NCBI GenBank assembly: GCA_009746045.1
Contig: RPFO01002048.1
Span: forward strand, 1 to 64,000
Reading direction: 5' to 3'
DNA from: Mesostigma viride
Lineage: Eukaryota > Streptophyta > Mesostigmatophyceae > Mesostigmatales > Mesostigmataceae
DNA: 64,000 nt
Part shown: positions 1 to 15,000 of the stretch, in pieces
Layout of the letters: each line of letters starts with the position of its first letter
How positions within the stretch are numbered: position 1 is the first letter of the stretch
The notes under the pieces: generated by a model
What the model was told of the DNA's origin: nothing
The model's database searches: none
What the model saw: the letters and a program-made list of their open reading frames with translations, nothing else
Position numbers and translations under genes: made by a program

Positions 1-3000
1 TCCTGTGTTCCCCTTCACTTCCTGTGTTCCCTTTTCACTTCCTGTGTTCCACTTCCTGTGTTCCCCTTTCACTTCCTGTGTTCCCCTTTCACTTCCTGTG
101 TTCCTTTTCACTTCCTGTGTTCCCCTTTCACTTCCTGTGTTCCCTTTTCACTTCCTGTGTTCCCCTTTCACTTCCTGTGTTCCCCTTTCACTTCCTGTGT
201 TCCCTTTCACTTCCTGTGTTCCCTTTCACTTCCTGTGTTCCCCTTTCACTTCCTGTGTTCCCTTTCACTTCCTGTGTTCCCCTTTCACTTCCTGTGTTCC
301 CTTTCACTTCCTGTGTTCCCTTTCACTTCCTGTGTTCCCCTTTCACTTCCTGTGTTCCCCTTTCACTTCCTGTGTTCCCCTTTCACTTCCTGTGTTCCCT
401 TTCACTTCCTGTGTTCCCCTTTCACTTCCTGTGTTCCCTTTCACTTCCTGTGTTCCCCTTTCACTTCCTGTGTTCCTTTTCACTTCCTGTGTTCCCTTTC
501 ACTTCCTGTGTTCCCTTTCACTTCCTGTGTTCCCTTTCACTTCCTGTGTTCCCCTTTCACTTCCTGTGTTCCCCTTTCACTTCCTGTGTTCCCCTTTCAC
601 TTCCTGTGTTCCCTTTCACTTCCTGTGTTCCCCTTTCACTTCCTGTGTTCCCCTTTCACTTCCGTGTTCCCCTTTCACTTCCTGTGTTCCCTTTCACTTC
701 CTGTGTTCCCCTTTCACTTCCTGTGTTCCCCTTTTCACTTCCTGTGTTCCCCTTTCACTTCCTGTGTTCCCTTTCACTTCCTGTGTTCCCCTTTCACTTC
801 CTGTGTTCCCCTTTCACTTCCTGTGTTCCCTTTCACTTCCTGTGTTCCCTTTCACTTCCTGTGTTCCCCTTTCACTTCCTGTGTTCCCCTTTCACTTCCT
901 GTGTTCCCCTTTCACTTCCTGTGTTCCCTTTTCACTTCCTGTGTTCCCTTTCACTTCCTGTGTTCCCTTTCACTTCCTGTGTTCCCTTTCACTTCCTGTG
1001 TTCCCTTTCACTTCCTGTGTTCCCCTTTCACTTCCTGTGTTCCCTTTTCACTTCCTGTGTTCCCTTTCACTTCCTGTGTTCCCCTTTCACTTCCTGTGTT
1101 CCCTTTTCACTTCCTGTGTTCCCTTTTCACTTCCTGTGTTCCCTTTTCACTTCCTGTGTTCCCCTTTCACTTCCTGTGTTCCCCTTTCACTTCCTGTGTT
1201 CCCCTTTCACTTCCTGTGTTCCCTTTCACTTCCTGTGTTCCCTTTCACTTCCTGTGTTCCCTTTTCACTTCCTGTGTTCCCTTTCACTTCCTGTGTTCCC
1301 CTTTCACTTCCTGTGTTCCCCTTTCACTTCCTGTGTTCCCCTTTCACTTCCTGTGTTCCCTTTTCACTTCCTGTGTTCCCCTTTCACTTCCTGTGTTCCC
1401 CTTTCACTTCCTGTGTTCCCTTTCACTTCCTGTGTTCCCCTTTCACTTCCTGTGTTCCCTTTCACTTCCTGTGTTCCCTTTCACTTCCTGTGTTCCCTTT
1501 TCACTTCCTGTGTTCCCCTTTCACTTCCTGTGTTCCCTTTCACTTCCTGTGTTCCCCTTTCACTTCCTGTGTTCCCTTTTCACTTCCTGTGTTCCCCTTT
1601 CACTTCCTGTGTTCCCTTTCACTTCCTGTGTTCCCTTTCACTTCCTGTGTTCCCCTTTCACTTCCTGTGTTCCCCTTTCACTTCCTGTGTTCCCCTTTCA
1701 CTTCCTGTGTTCCCTTTCACTTCCTGTGTTCCCCTTTCACTTCTGTGTTCCCCTTTCACTTCCTGTGTTCCCTTTCACTTCCTGTGTTCCCCTTTCACTT
1801 CCTGTGTTCCCTTTCACTTCCTGTGTTCCCTTTCACTTCCTGTGTTCCCTTTCACTTCCTGTGTTCCCTTTCACTTCCTGTGTTCCCCTTTCACTTCCTG
1901 TGTTCCCTTTCACTTCCTGTGTTCCCTTTTCACTTCCTGTGTTCCCTTTCACTTCCTGTGTTCCCCTTTCACTTCCTGTGTTCCCCTTTCACTTCCTGTG
2001 TTCCCCTTTCACTTCCTGTGTTCCCTTTTCACTTCCTGTGTTCCCCTTTCACTTCCTGTGTTCCCTTTCACTTCCTGTGTTCCCTTTCACTTCCTGTGTT
2101 CCCTTTCACTTCCTGTGTTCCCTTTCACTTCCTGTGTTCCCTTTTCACTTCCTGTGTTCCCTTTCACTTCCTGTGTTCCCTTTTCACTTCCTGTGTTCCC
2201 CTTTCACTTCCTGTGTTCCCTTTCACTTCCTGTGTTCCCCTTTCACTTCCTGTGTTCCCCTTTCACTTCCTGTGTTCCCCTTTCACTTCCTGTGTTCCCC
2301 TTTTCACTTCCTGTGTTCCCTTTCACTTCCTGTGTTCCCTTTCACTTCCTGTGTTCCCTTTCACTTCCTGTGTTCCCTTTTCACTTCCTGTGTTCCCTTT
2401 CACTTCCTGTGTTCCCTTTTCACTTCCTGTGTTCCCCTTTCACTTCCTGTGTTCCCTTTCACTTCCTGTGTTCCCCTTTCACTTCCTGTGTTCCCTTTTC
2501 ACTTCCTGTGTTCCCTTTCACTTCCTGTGTTCCCCTTTCACTTCCTGTGTTCCCTTTCACTTCCTGTGTTCCCTTTTCACTTCCTGTGTTCCCTTTCACT
2601 TCCTGTGTTCCCTTTCACTTCCTGTGTTCCCCTTTCACTTCCTGTGTTCCCTTTTCACTTCCTGTGTTCCCCTTTCACTTCCTGTGTTCCCTTTTCACTT
2701 CCTGTGTTCCCCTTTCACTTCCTGTGTTCCCCTTTCACTTCCTGTGTTCCCTTTCACTTCCTGTGTTCCCCTTTCACTTCCTGTGTTCCCTTTCACTTCC
2801 TGTGTTCCCTTTCACTTCCTGTGTTCCCTTTCACTTCCTGTGTTCCCCTTTCACTTCCTGTGTTCCCTTTCACTTCCTGTGTTCCCCTTTCACTTCCTGT
2901 GTTCCCCTTTCACTTCCTGTGTTCCCTTTCACTTCCTGTGTTCCCTTTCACTTCCTGTGTTCCCCTTTCACTTCCTGTGTTCCCTTTCACTTCCTGTGTT

Positions 3001-6000
3001 CCCCTTTCACTTCCTGTGTTCCCCTTTCACTTCCTGTGTTCCCCTTTCACTTCCTGTGTTCCCTTTCACTTCCTGTGTTCCCTTTTCACTTCCTGTGTTC
3101 CCTTTCACTTCCTGTGTTCCCTTTCACTTCCTGTGTTCCCCTTTCACTTCCTGTGTTCCCTTTCACTTCCTGTGTTCCCTTTCACTTCCTGTGTTCCCTT
3201 TTCACTTCCTGTGTTCCCTTTCACTTCCTGTGTTCCCCTTTCACTTCCTGTGTTCCCCTTTCACTTCCTGTGTTCCCCTTTCACTTCCTGTGTTCCCCTT
3301 TCACTTCCTGTGTTCCCCTTTCACTTCCTGTGTTCCCTTTCACTTCCTGTGTTCCCCTTTCACTTCCTGTGTTCCCCTTTCACTTCCTGTGTTCCCCTTT
3401 CACTTCCTGTGTTCCCTTTTCACTTCCTGTGTTCCCTTTCACTTCCTGTGTTCCCCTTTCACTTCCTGTGTTCCCTTTCACTTCCTGTGTTCCCTTTCAC
3501 TTCCTGTGTTCCCCTTTCACTTCCTGTGTTCCCTTTCACTTCCTGTGTTCCCCTTTCACTTCCTGTGTTCCCCTTTCACTTCCTGTGTTCCCTTTCACTT
3601 CCTGTGTTCCCCTTTCACTTCCTGTGTTCCCTTTCACTTCCTGTGTTCCCTTTCACTTCCTGTGTTCCCTTTCACTTCCTGTGTTCCCTTTCACTTCCTG
3701 TGTTCCCCTTTCACTTCCTGTGTTCCCTTTCACTTCCTGTGTTCCCCTTTTCACTTCCTGTGTTCCCTTTCACTTCCTGTGTTCCCCTTTCACTTCCTGT
3801 GTTCCCCTTTCACTTCCTGTGTTCCCTTTCACTTCCTGTGTTCCCCTTTCACTTCCTGTGTTCCCTTTCACTTCCTGTGTTCCCCTTTCACTTCCTGTGT
3901 TCCCTTTCACTTCCTGTGTTCCCTTTCACTTCCTGTGTTCCCTTTCACTTCCTGTGTTCCCCTTTCACTTCCTGTGTTCCCCTTTCACTTCCTGTGTTCC
4001 CTTTCACTTCCTGTGTTCCCTTTCACTTCCTGTGTTCCCCTTTCACTTCCTGTGTTCCCTTTCACTTCCTGTGTTCCCTTTCACTTCCTGTGTTCCCTTT
4101 CACTTCCTGTGTTCCCTTTCACTTCCTGTGTTCCCTTTCACTTCCTGTGTTCCCTTTCACTTCCTGTGTTCCCCTTTCACTTCCTGTGTTCCCCTTTCAC
4201 TTCCTGTGTTCCCTTTCACTTCCTGTGTTCCCCTTTCACTTCCTGTGTTCCCTTTCACTTCCTGTGTTCCCCTTTCACTTCCTGTGTTCCCCTTTCACTT
4301 CCTGTGTTCCCCTTTCACTTCCTGTGTTCCCCTTTCACTTCCTGTGTTCCCTTTTCACTTCCTGTGTTCCCCTTTCACTTCCTGTGTTCCCCTTTCACTT
4401 CCTGTGTTCCCTTTCACTTCCTGTGTTCCCCTTTCACTTCCTGTGTTCCCTTTCACTTCCTGTGTTCCCCTTTCACTTCCTGTGTTCCCTTTCACTTCCT
4501 GTGTTCCCTTTCACTTCCTGTGTTCCCTTTCACTTCCTGTGTTCCCCTTTCACTTCCTGTGTTCCCTTTTCACTTCCTGTGTTCCCTTTCACTTCCTGTG
4601 TTCCCCTTTCACTTCCTGTGTTCCCTTTTCACTTCCTGTGTTCCCCTTTCACTTCCTGTGTTCCCCTTTCACTTCCTGTGTTCCCCTTTCACTTCCTGTG
4701 TTCCCCTTTCACTTCCTGTGTTCCCTTTTCACTTCCTGTGTTCCCTTTCACTTCCTGTGTTCCCTTTCACTTCCTGTGTTCCCCTTTCACTTCCTGTGTT
4801 CCCTTTCACTTCCTGTGTTCCCCTTTCACTTCCTGTGTTCCCTTTTCACTTCCTGTGTTCCCTTTCACTTCCTGTGTTCCCCTTTCACTTCCTGTGTTCC
4901 CTTTCACTTCCTGTGTTCCCCTTTCACTTCCTGTGTTCCCTTTCACTTCCTGTGTTCCCTTTCACTTCCTGTGTTCCCTTTCACTTCCTGTGTTCCCCTT
5001 TCACTTCCTGTGTTCCCTTTCACTTCCTGTGTTCCCTTTCACTTCCTGTGTTCCCTTTCACTTCCTGTGTTCCCTTTCACTTCCTGTGTTCCCCTTTCAC
5101 TTCCTGTGTTCCCCTTTCACTTCCTGTGTTCCCCTTTCACTTCCTGTGTTCCCCTTTCACTTCCTGTGTTCCCTTTCACTTCCTGTGTTCCCTTTCACTT
5201 CCTGTGTTCCCCTTTCACTTCCTGTGTTCCCTTTCACTTCCTGTGTTCCCTTTCACTTCCTGTGTTCCCTTTCACTTCCTGTGTTCCCTTTCACTTCCTG
5301 TGTTCCCTTTCACTTCCTGTGTTCCCTTTCACTTCCTGTGTTCCCTTTCACTTCCTGTGTTCCCTTTCACTTCCTGTGTTCCCCTTTCACTTCCTGTGTT
5401 CCCCTTTCACTTCCTGTGTTCCCCTTTCACTTCCTGTGTTCCCTTTCACTTCCTGTGTTCCCCTTTCACTTCCTGTGTTCCCTTTCACTTCCTGTGTTCC
5501 CCTTTTCACTTCCTGTGTTCCCTTTCACTTCCTGTGTTCCCCTTTCACTTCCTGTGTTCCCTTTCACTTCCTGTGTTCCCCTTTCACTTCCTGTGTTCCC
5601 CTTTCACTTCCTGTGTTCCCTTTCACTTCCTGTGTTCCCCTTTCACTTCCTGTGTTCCCTTTCACTTCCTGTGTTCCCCTTTCACTTCCTGTGTTCCCTT
5701 TCACTTCCTGTGTTCCCTTTCACTTCCTGTGTTCCCTTTCACTTCCTGTGTTCCCTTTCACTTCCTGTGTTCCCTTTCACTTCCTGTGTTCCCTTTTCAC
5801 TTCCTGTGTTCCCCTTTCACTTCCTGTGTTCCCCTTTCACTTCCTGTGTTCCCTTTCACTTCCTGTGTTCCCCTTTCACTTCCTGTGTTCCCTTTCACTT
5901 CCTGTGTTCCCCTTTCACTTCCTGTGTTCCCTTTCACTTCCTGTGTTCCCTTTCACTTCCTGTGTTCCCCTTTCACTTCCTGTGTTCCCTTTCACTTCCT

Positions 6001-9000
6001 GTGTTCCCCTTTCACTTCCTGTGTTCCCCTTTCACTTCCTGTGTTCCCTTTCACTTCCTGTGTTCCCCTTTCACTTCCTGTGTTCCCTTTCACTTCCTGT
6101 GTTCCCCTTTCACTTCCTGTGTTCCCTTTCACTTCCTGTGTTCCCTTTCACTTCCTGTGTTCCCTTTCACTTCCTGTGTTCCCCTTTCACTTCCTGTGTT
6201 CCCTTTCACTTCCTGTGTTCCCCTTTCACTTCCTGTGTTCCCCTTTCACTTCCTGTGTTCCCTTTCACTTCCTGTGTTCCCTTTCACTTCCTGTGTTCCC
6301 TTTCACTTCCTGTGTTCCCTTTCACTTCCTGTGTTCCCCTTTCACTTCCTGTGTTCCCCTTTCACTTCCTGTGTTCCCCTTTCACTTCCTGTGTTCCCTT
6401 TCACTTCCTGTGTTCCCCTTTCACTTCCTGTGTTCCCTTTTCACTTCCTGTGTTCCCTTTCACTTCCTGTGTTCCCCTTTCACTTCCTGTGTTCCCCTTT
6501 CACTTCCTGTGTTCCCCTTTCACTTCCTGTGTTCCCTTTCACTTCCTGTGTTCCCCTTTCACTTCCTGTGTTCCCTTTCACTTCCTGTGTTCCCTTTCAC
6601 TTCCTGTGTTCCCCTTTCACTTCCTGTGTTCCCCTTTCACTTCCTGTGTTCCCTTTTCACTTCCTGTGTTCCCCTTTCACTTCCTGTGTTCCCTTTCACT
6701 TCCTGTGTTCCCCTTTCACTTCCTGTGTTCCCTTTTCACTTCCTGTGTTCCCCTTTCACTTCCTGTGTTCCCTTTCACTTCCTGTGTTCCCCTTTCACTT
6801 CCTGTGTTCCCCTTTCACTTCCTGTGTTCCCCTTTCACTTCCTGTGTTCCCCTTTCACTTCCTGTGTTCCCCTTTCACTTCCTGTGTTCCCTTTCACTTC
6901 CTGTGTTCCCCTTTCACTTCCTGTGTTCCCTTTCACTTCCTGTGTTCCCTTTCACTTCCTGTGTTCCCTTTCACTTCCTGTGTTCCCCTTTCACTTCCTG
7001 TGTTCCCTTTCACTTCCTGTGTTCCCTTTCACTTCCTGTGTTCCCCTTTCACTTCCTGTGTTCCCTTTCACTTCCTGTGTTCCCTTTCACTTCCTGTGTT
7101 CCCTTTCACTTCCTGTGTTCCCTTTTCACTTCCTGTGTTCCCCTTTCACTTCCTGTGTTCCCCTTTCACTTCCTGTGTTCCCTTTCACTTCCTGTGTTCC
7201 CTTTCACTTCCTGTGTTCCCCTTTCACTTCCTGTGTTCCCCTTTCACTTCCTGTGTTCCCCTTTCACTTCCTGTGTTCCCCTTTCACTTCCTGTGTTCCC
7301 TTTCACTTCCTGTGTTCCCCTTTCACTTCCTGTGTTCCCCTTTCACTTCCTGTGTTCCCCTTTCACTTCCTGTGTTCCCCTTTCACTTCCTGTGTTCCCT
7401 TTCACTTCCTGTGTTCCCTTTCACTTCCTGTGTTCCCCTTTCACTTCCTGTGTTCCCCTTTCACTTCCTGTGTTCCCCTTTCACTTCCTGTGTTCCCCTT
7501 TCACTTCCTGTGTTCCCCTTTCACTTCCTGTGTTCCCCTTTCACTTCCTGTGTTCCCTTTCACTTCCTGTGTTCCCCTTTCACTTCCTGTGTTCCCCTTT
7601 CACTTCCTGTGTTCCCCTTTCACTTCCTGTGTTCCCCTTTCACTTCCTGTGTTCCCTTTTCACTTCCTGTGTTCCCCTTTCACTTCCTGTGTTCCCCTTT
7701 CACTTCCTGTGTTCCCCTTTCACTTCCTGTGTTCCCTTTCACTTCCTGTGTTCCCCTTTCACTTCCTGTGTTCCCTTTCACTTCCTGTGTTCCCCTTTCA
7801 CTTCCTGTGTTCCCTTTCACTTCCTGTGTTCCCCTTTCACTTCCTGTGTTCCCTTTCACTTCCTGTGTTCCCCTTTCACTTCCTGTGTTCCCCTTTCACT
7901 TCCTGTGTTCCCCTTTCACTTCCTGTGTTCCCCTTTCACTTCCTGTGTTCCCTTTCACTTCCTGTGTTCCCCTTTCACTTCCTGTGTTCCCTTTCACTTC
8001 CTGTGTTCCCCTTTCACTTCCTGTGTTCCCCTTTCACTTCCTGTGTTCCCTTTCACTTCCTGTGTTCCCTTTCACTTCCTGTGTTCCCCTTTCACTTCCT
8101 GTGTTCCCCTTTCACTTCCTGTGTTCCCCTTTCACTTCCTGTGTTCCCTTTCACTTCCTGTGTTCCCCTTTCACTTCCTGTGTTCCCTTTCACTTCCTGT
8201 GTTCCCTTTCACTTCCTGTGTTCCCTTTTCACTTCCTGTGTTCCCCTTTCACTTCCTGTGTTCCCTTTTCACTTCCTGTGTTCCCTTTCACTTCCTGTGT
8301 TCCCCTTTCACTTCCTGTGTTCCCTTTCACTTCCTGTGTTCCCTTTCACTTCCTGTGTTCCCTTTCACTTCCTGTGTTCCCTTTCACTTCCTGTGTTCCC
8401 TTTCACTTCCTGTGTTCCCTTTCACTTCCTGTGTTCCCCTTTCACTTCCTGTGTTCCCCTTTCACTTCCTGTGTTCCCTTTCACTTCCTGTGTTCCCCTT
8501 TCACTTCCTGTGTTCCCTTTCACTTCCTGTGTTCCCCTTTCACTTCCTGTGTTCCCCTTTCACTTCCTGTGTTCCCCTTTCACTTCCTGTGTTCCCTTTC
8601 ACTTCCTGTGTTCCCCTTTCACTTCCTGTGTTCCCCTTTCACTTCCTGTGTTCCCCTTTCACTTCCTGTGTTCCCTTTCACTTCCTGTGTTCCCTTTTCA
8701 CTTCCTGTGTTCCCCTTTCACTTCCTGTGTTCCCTTTCACTTCCTGTGTTCCCTTTCACTTCCTGTGTTCCCCTTTCACTTCCTGTGTTCCCCTTTCACT
8801 TCCTGTGTTCCCCTTTCACTTCCTGTGTTCCCTTTCACTTCCTGTGTTCCCTTTCACTTCCTGTGTTCCCTTTCACTTCCTGTGTTCCCCTTTCACTTCC
8901 TGTGTTCCCCTTTCACTTCCTGTGTTCCCTTTTCACTTCCTGTGTTCCCCTTTCACTTCCTGTGTTCCCTTTTCACTTCCTGTGTTCCCCTTTCACTTCC

Positions 9001-12000
9001 TGTGTTCCCTTTCACTTCCTGTGTTCCCCTTTCACTTCCTGTGTTCCCCTTTCACTTCCTGTGTTCCCCTTTCACTTCCTGTGTTCCCCTTTCACTTCCT
9101 GTGTTCCCCTTTCACTTCCTGTGTTCCCTTTTCACTTCCTGTGTTCCCCTTTCACTTCCTGTGTTCCCCTTTCACTTCCTGTGTTCCCTTTCACTTCCTG
9201 TGTTCCCTTTTCACTTCCTGTGTTCCCCTTTCACTTCCTGTGTTCCCTTTCACTTCCTGTGTTCCCTTTCACTTCCTGTGTTCCCCTTTCACTTCCTGTG
9301 TTCCCCTTTCACTTCCTGTGTTCCCCTTTCACTTCCTGTGTTCCCCTTTCACTTCCTGTGTTCCCTTTCACTTCCTGTGTTCCCTTTCACTTCCTGTGTT
9401 CCCTTTCACTTCCTGTGTTCCCCTTTCACTTCCTGTGTTCCCTTTCACTTCCTGTGTTCCCCTTTCACTTCCTGTGTTCCCTTTCACTTCCTGTGTTCCC
9501 CTTTCACTTCCTGTGTTCCCCTTTCACTTCCTGTGTTCCCCTTTCACTTCCTGTGTTCCCCTTTCACTTCCTGTGTTCCCCTTTCACTTCCTGTGTTCCC
9601 TTTCACTTCCTGTGTTCCCTTTCACTTCCTGTGTTCCCCTTTCACTTCCTGTGTTCCCCTTTCACTTCCTGTGTTCCCCTTTCACTTCCTGTGTTCCCCT
9701 TTCACTTCCTGTGTTCCCTTTCACTTCCTGTGTTCCCTTTCACTTCCTGTGTTCCCTTTCACTTCCTGTGTTCCCCTTTCACTTCCTGTGTTCCCCTTTC
9801 ACTTCCTGTGTTCCCTTTCACTTCCTGTGTTCCCCTTTCACTTCCTGTGTTCCCCTTTCACTTCCTGTGTTCCCCTTTCACTTCCTGTGTTCCCTTTCAC
9901 TTCCTGTGTTCCCCTTTCACTTCCTGTGTTCCCCTTTCACTTCCTGTGTTCCCCTTTCACTTCCTGTGTTCCCCTTTCACTTCCTGTGTTCCCCTTTCAC
10001 TTCCTGTGTTCCCCTTTCACTTCCTGTGTTCCCCTTTCACTTCCTGTGTTCCCCTTTCACTTCCTGTGTTCCCCTTTCACTTCCTGTGTTCCCTTTCACT
10101 TCCTGTGTTCCCCTTTCACTTCCTGTGTTCCCCTTTCACTTCCTGTGTTCCCCTTTCACTTCCTGTGTTCCCCTTTCACTTCCTGTGTTCCCCTTTCACT
10201 TCCTGTGTTCCCCTTTCACTTCCTGTGTTCCCCTTTCACTTCCTGTGTTCCCTTTCACTTCCTGTGTTCCCCTTTCACTTCCTGTGTTCCCCTTTCACTT
10301 CCTGTGTTCCCCTTTCACTTCCTGTGTTCCCCTTTCACTTCCTGTGTTCCCCTTTCACTTCCTGTGTTCCCTTTCACTTCCTGTGTTCCCCTTTCACTTC
10401 CTGTGTTCCCTTTCACTTCCTGTGTTCCCTTTCACTTCCTGTGTTCCCTTTCACTTCCTGTGTTCCCCTTTCACTTCCTGTGTTCCCCTTTCACTTCCTG
10501 TGTTCCCCTTTCACTTCCTGTGTTCCCCTTTCACTTCCTGTGTTCCCCTTTCACTTCCTGTGTTCCCTTTCACTTCCTGTGTTCCCCTTTCACTTCCTGT
10601 GTTCCCTTTTCACTTCCTGTGTTCCCCTTTCACTTCCTGTGTTCCCTTTCACTTCCTGTGTTCCCCTTTCACTTCCTGTGTTCCCCTTTCACTTCCTGTG
10701 TTCCCTTTCACTTCCTGTGTTCCCCTTTCACTTCCTGTGTTCCCTTTCACTTCCTGTGTTCCCCTTTCACTTCCTGTGTTCCCCTTTCACTTCCTGTGTT
10801 CCCCTTTCACTTCCTGTGTTCCCTTTCACTTCCTGTGTTCCCCTTTCACTTCCTGTGTTCCCCTTTCACTTCCTGTGTTCCCTTTCACTTCCTGTGTTCC
10901 CCTTTCACTTCCTGTGTTCCCCTTTCACTTCCTGTGTTCCCTTTCACTTCCTGTGTTCCCCTTTCACTTCCTGTGTTCCCCTTTCACTTCCTGTGTTCCC
11001 CTTTCACTTCCTGTGTTCCCTTTCACTTCCTGTGTTCCCCTTTCACTTCCTGTGTTCCCCTTTCACTTCCTGTGTTCCCCTTTCACTTCCTGTGTTCCCT
11101 TTCACTTCCTGTGTTCCCTTTCACTTCCTGTGTTCCCCTTTCACTTCCTGTGTTCCCCTTTCACTTCCTGTGTTCCCTTTCACTTCCTGTGTTCCCTTTC
11201 ACTTCCTGTGTTCCCCTTTCACTTCCTGTGTTCCCTTTCACTTCCTGTGTTCCCCTTTCACTTCCTGTGTTCCCCTTTCACTTCCTGTGTTCCCCTTTCA
11301 CTTCCTGTGTTCCCCTTTCACTTCCTGTGTTCCCCTTTCACTTCCTGTGTTCCCCTTTCACTTCCTGTGTTCCCTTTTCACTTCCTGTGTTCCCCTTTCA
11401 CTTCCTGTGTTCCCTTTCACTTCCTGTGTTCCCCTTTCACTTCCTGTGTTCCCCTTTCACTTCCTGTGTTCCCTTTCACTTCCTGTGTTCCCTTTCACTT
11501 CCTGTGTTCCCCTTTCACTTCCTGTGTTCCCCTTTCACTTCCTGTGTTCCCTTTCACTTCCTGTGTTCCCCTTTCACTTCCTGTGTTCCCTTTCACTTCC
11601 TGTGTTCCCTTTCACTTCCTGTGTTCCCTTTCACTTCCTGTGTTCCCTTTCACTTCCTGTGTTCCCCTTTCACTTCCTGTGTTCCCCTTTCACTTCCTGT
11701 GTTCCCCTTTCACTTCCTGTGTTCCCTTTCACTTCCTGTGTTCCCTTTCACTTCCTGTGTTCCCTTTCACTTCCTGTGTTCCCTTTTCACTTCCTGTGTT
11801 CCCTTTCACTTCCTGTGTTCCCCTTTCACTTCCTGTGTTCCCTTTCACTTCCTGTGTTCCCCTTTCACTTCCTGTGTTCCCCTTTCACTTCCTGTGTTCC
11901 CCTTTCACTTCCTGTGTTCCCCTTTCACTTCCTGTGTTCCCCTTTCACTTCCTGTGTTCCCTTTCACTTCCTGTGTTCCCCTTTCACTTCCTGTGTTCCC

Positions 12001-15000
12001 TTTCACTTCCTGTGTTCCCCTTTCACTTCCTGTGTTCCCTTTCACTTCCTGTGTTCCCCTTTCACTTCCTGTGTTCCCTTTCACTTCCTGTGTTCCCCTT
12101 TCACTTCCTGTGTTCCCCTTTCACTTCCTGTGTTCCCTTTCACTTCCTGTGTTCCCCTTTCACTTCCTGTGTTCCCTTTCACTTCCTGTGTTCCCTTTCA
12201 CTTCCTGTGTTCCCTTTCACTTCCTGTGTTCCCCTTTCACTTCCTGTGTTCCCTTTCACTTCCTGTGTTCCCTTTCACTTCCTGTGTTCCCTTTTCACTT
12301 CCTGTGTTCCCCTTTCACTTCCTGTGTTCCCTTTCACTTCCTGTGTTCCCCTTTCACTTCCTGTGTTCCCCTTTCACTTCCTGTGTTCCCTTTCACTTCC
12401 TGTGTTCCCCTTTCACTTCCTGTGTTCCCTTTCACTTCCTGTGTTCCCTTTCACTTCCTGTGTTCCCCTTTCACTTCCTGTGTTCCCTTTCACTTCCTGT
12501 GTTCCCTTTCACTTCCTGTGTTCCCCTTTCACTTCCTGTGTTCCCTTTCACTTCCTGTGTTCCCCTTTCACTTCCTGTGTTCCCCTTTCACTTCCTGTGT
12601 TCCCCTTTCACTTCCTGTGTTCCCCTTTCACTTCCTGTGTTCCCCTTTCACTTCCTGTGTTCCCCTTTCACTTCCTGTGTTCCCCTTTCACTTCCTGTGT
12701 TCCCCTTTCACTTCCTGTGTTCCCTTTCACTTCCTGTGTTCCCCTTTCACTTCCTGTGTTCCCTTTCACTTCCTGTGTTCCCCTTTCACTTCCTGTGTTC
12801 CCTTTCACTTCCTGTGTTCCCTTTCACTTCCTGTGTTCCCTTTCACTTCCTGTGTTCCCTTTCACTTCCTGTGTTCCCTTTCACTTCCTGTGTTCCCCTT
12901 TCACTTCCTGTGTTCCCCTTTCACTTCCTGTGTTCCCCTTTCACTTCCTGTGTTCCCCTTTCACTTCCTGTGTTCCCCTTTCACTTCCTGTGTTCCCCTT
13001 TCACTTCCTGTGTTCCCTTTTCACTTCCTGTGTTCCCTTTCACTTCCTGTGTTCCCCTTTCACTTCCTGTGTTCCCCTTTCACTTCCTGTGTTCCCTTTC
13101 ACTTCCTGTGTTCCCCTTTCACTTCCTGTGTTCCCTTTCACTTCCTGTGTTCCCTTTCACTTCCTGTGTTCCCTTTCACTTCCTGTGTTCCCTTTCACTT
13201 CCTGTGTTCCCTTTCACTTCCTGTGTTCCCTTTCACTTCCTGTGTTCCCTTTCACTTCCTGTGTTCCCCTTTCACTTCCTGTGTTCCCCTTTCACTTCCT
13301 GTGTTCCCCTTTCACTTCCTGTGTTCCCCTTTCACTTCCTGTGTTCCCCTTTCACTTCCTGTGTTCCCCTTTCACTTCCTGTGTTCCCTTTCACTTCCTG
13401 TGTTCCCCTTTCACTTCCTGTGTTCCCTTTTCACTTCCTGTGTTCCCTTTCACTTCCTGTGTTCCCTTTCACTTCCTGTGTTCCCTTTCACTTCCTGTGT
13501 TCCCCTTTCACTTCCTGTGTTCCCCTTTCACTTCCTGTGTTCCCCTTTCACTTCCTGTGTTCCCTTTTCACTTCCTGTGTTCCCCTTTCACTTCCTGTGT
13601 TCCCTTTCACTTCCTGTGTTCCCCTTTCACTTCCTGTGTTCCCCTTTCACTTCCTGTGTTCCCCTTTCACTTCCTGTGTTCCCCTTTCACTTCCTGTGTT
13701 CCCTTTCACTTCCTGTGTTCCCCTTTCACTTCCTGTGTTCCCCTTTCACTTCCTGTGTTCCCTTTCACTTCCTGTGTTCCCCTTTCACTTCCTGTGTTCC
13801 CCTTTCACTTCCTGTGTTCCCCTTTCACTTCCTGTGTTCCCCTTTCACTTCCTGTGTTCCCCTTTCACTTCCTGTGTTCCCCTTTCACTTCCTGTGTTCC
13901 CTTTCACTTCCTGTGTTCCCCTTTCACTTCCTGTGTTCCCTTTTCACTTCCTGTGTTCCCCTTTCACTTCCTGTGTTCCCCTTTCACTTCCTGTGTTCCC
14001 CTTTCACTTCCTGTGTTCCCTTTCACTTCCTGTGTTCCCCTTTCACTTCCTGTGTTCCCCTTTCACTTCCTGTGTTCCCTTTCACTTCCTGTGTTCCCCT
14101 TTCACTTCCTGTGTTCCCCTTTCACTTCCTGTGTTCCCTTTCACTTCCTGTGTTCCCTTTTCACTTCCTGTGTTCCCTTTTCACTTCCTGTGTTCCCTTT
14201 TCACTTCCTGTGTTCCCCTTTCACTTCCTGTGTTCCCCTTTCACTTCCTGTGTTCCCCTTTCACTTCCTGTGTTCCCTTTTCACTTCCTGTGTTCCCCTT
14301 TCACTTCCTGTGTTCCCCTTTCACTTCCTGTGTTCCCTTTCACTTCCTGTGTTCCCTTTTCACTTCCTGTGTTCCCTTTTCACTTCCTGTGTTCCCCTTT
14401 CACTTCCTGTGTTCCCCTTTCACTTCCTGTGTTCCCCTTTCACTTCCTGTGTTCCCTTTTCACTTCCTGTGTTCCCCTTTCACTTCCTGTGTTCCCCTTT
14501 CACTTCCTGTGTTCCCTTTCACTTCCTGTGTTCCCTTTTCACTTCCTGTGTTCCCCTTTCACTTCCTGTGTTCCCCTTTCACTTCCTGTGTTCCCCTTTC
14601 ACTTCCTGTGTTCCCTTTCACTTCCTGTGTTCCCTTTTCACTTCCTGTGTTCCCCTTTCACTTCCTGTGTTCCCCTTTCACTTCCTGTGTTCCCCTTTCA
14701 CTTCCTGTGTTCCCCTTTCACTTCCTGTGTTCCCCTTTCACTTCCTGTGTTCCCCTTTCACTTCCTGTGTTCCCCTTTCACTTCCTGTGTTCCCTTTTCA
14801 CTTCCTGTGTTCCCCTTTCACTTCCTGTGTTCCCCTTTCACTTCCTGTGTTCCCTTTCACTTCCTGTGTTCCCTTTTCACTTCCTGTGTTCCCCTTTCAC
14901 TTCCTGTGTTCCCCTTTCACTTCCTGTGTTCCCCTTTCACTTCCTGTGTTCCCCTTTCACTTCCTGTGTTCCCCTTTCACTTCCTGTGTTCCCCTTTCAC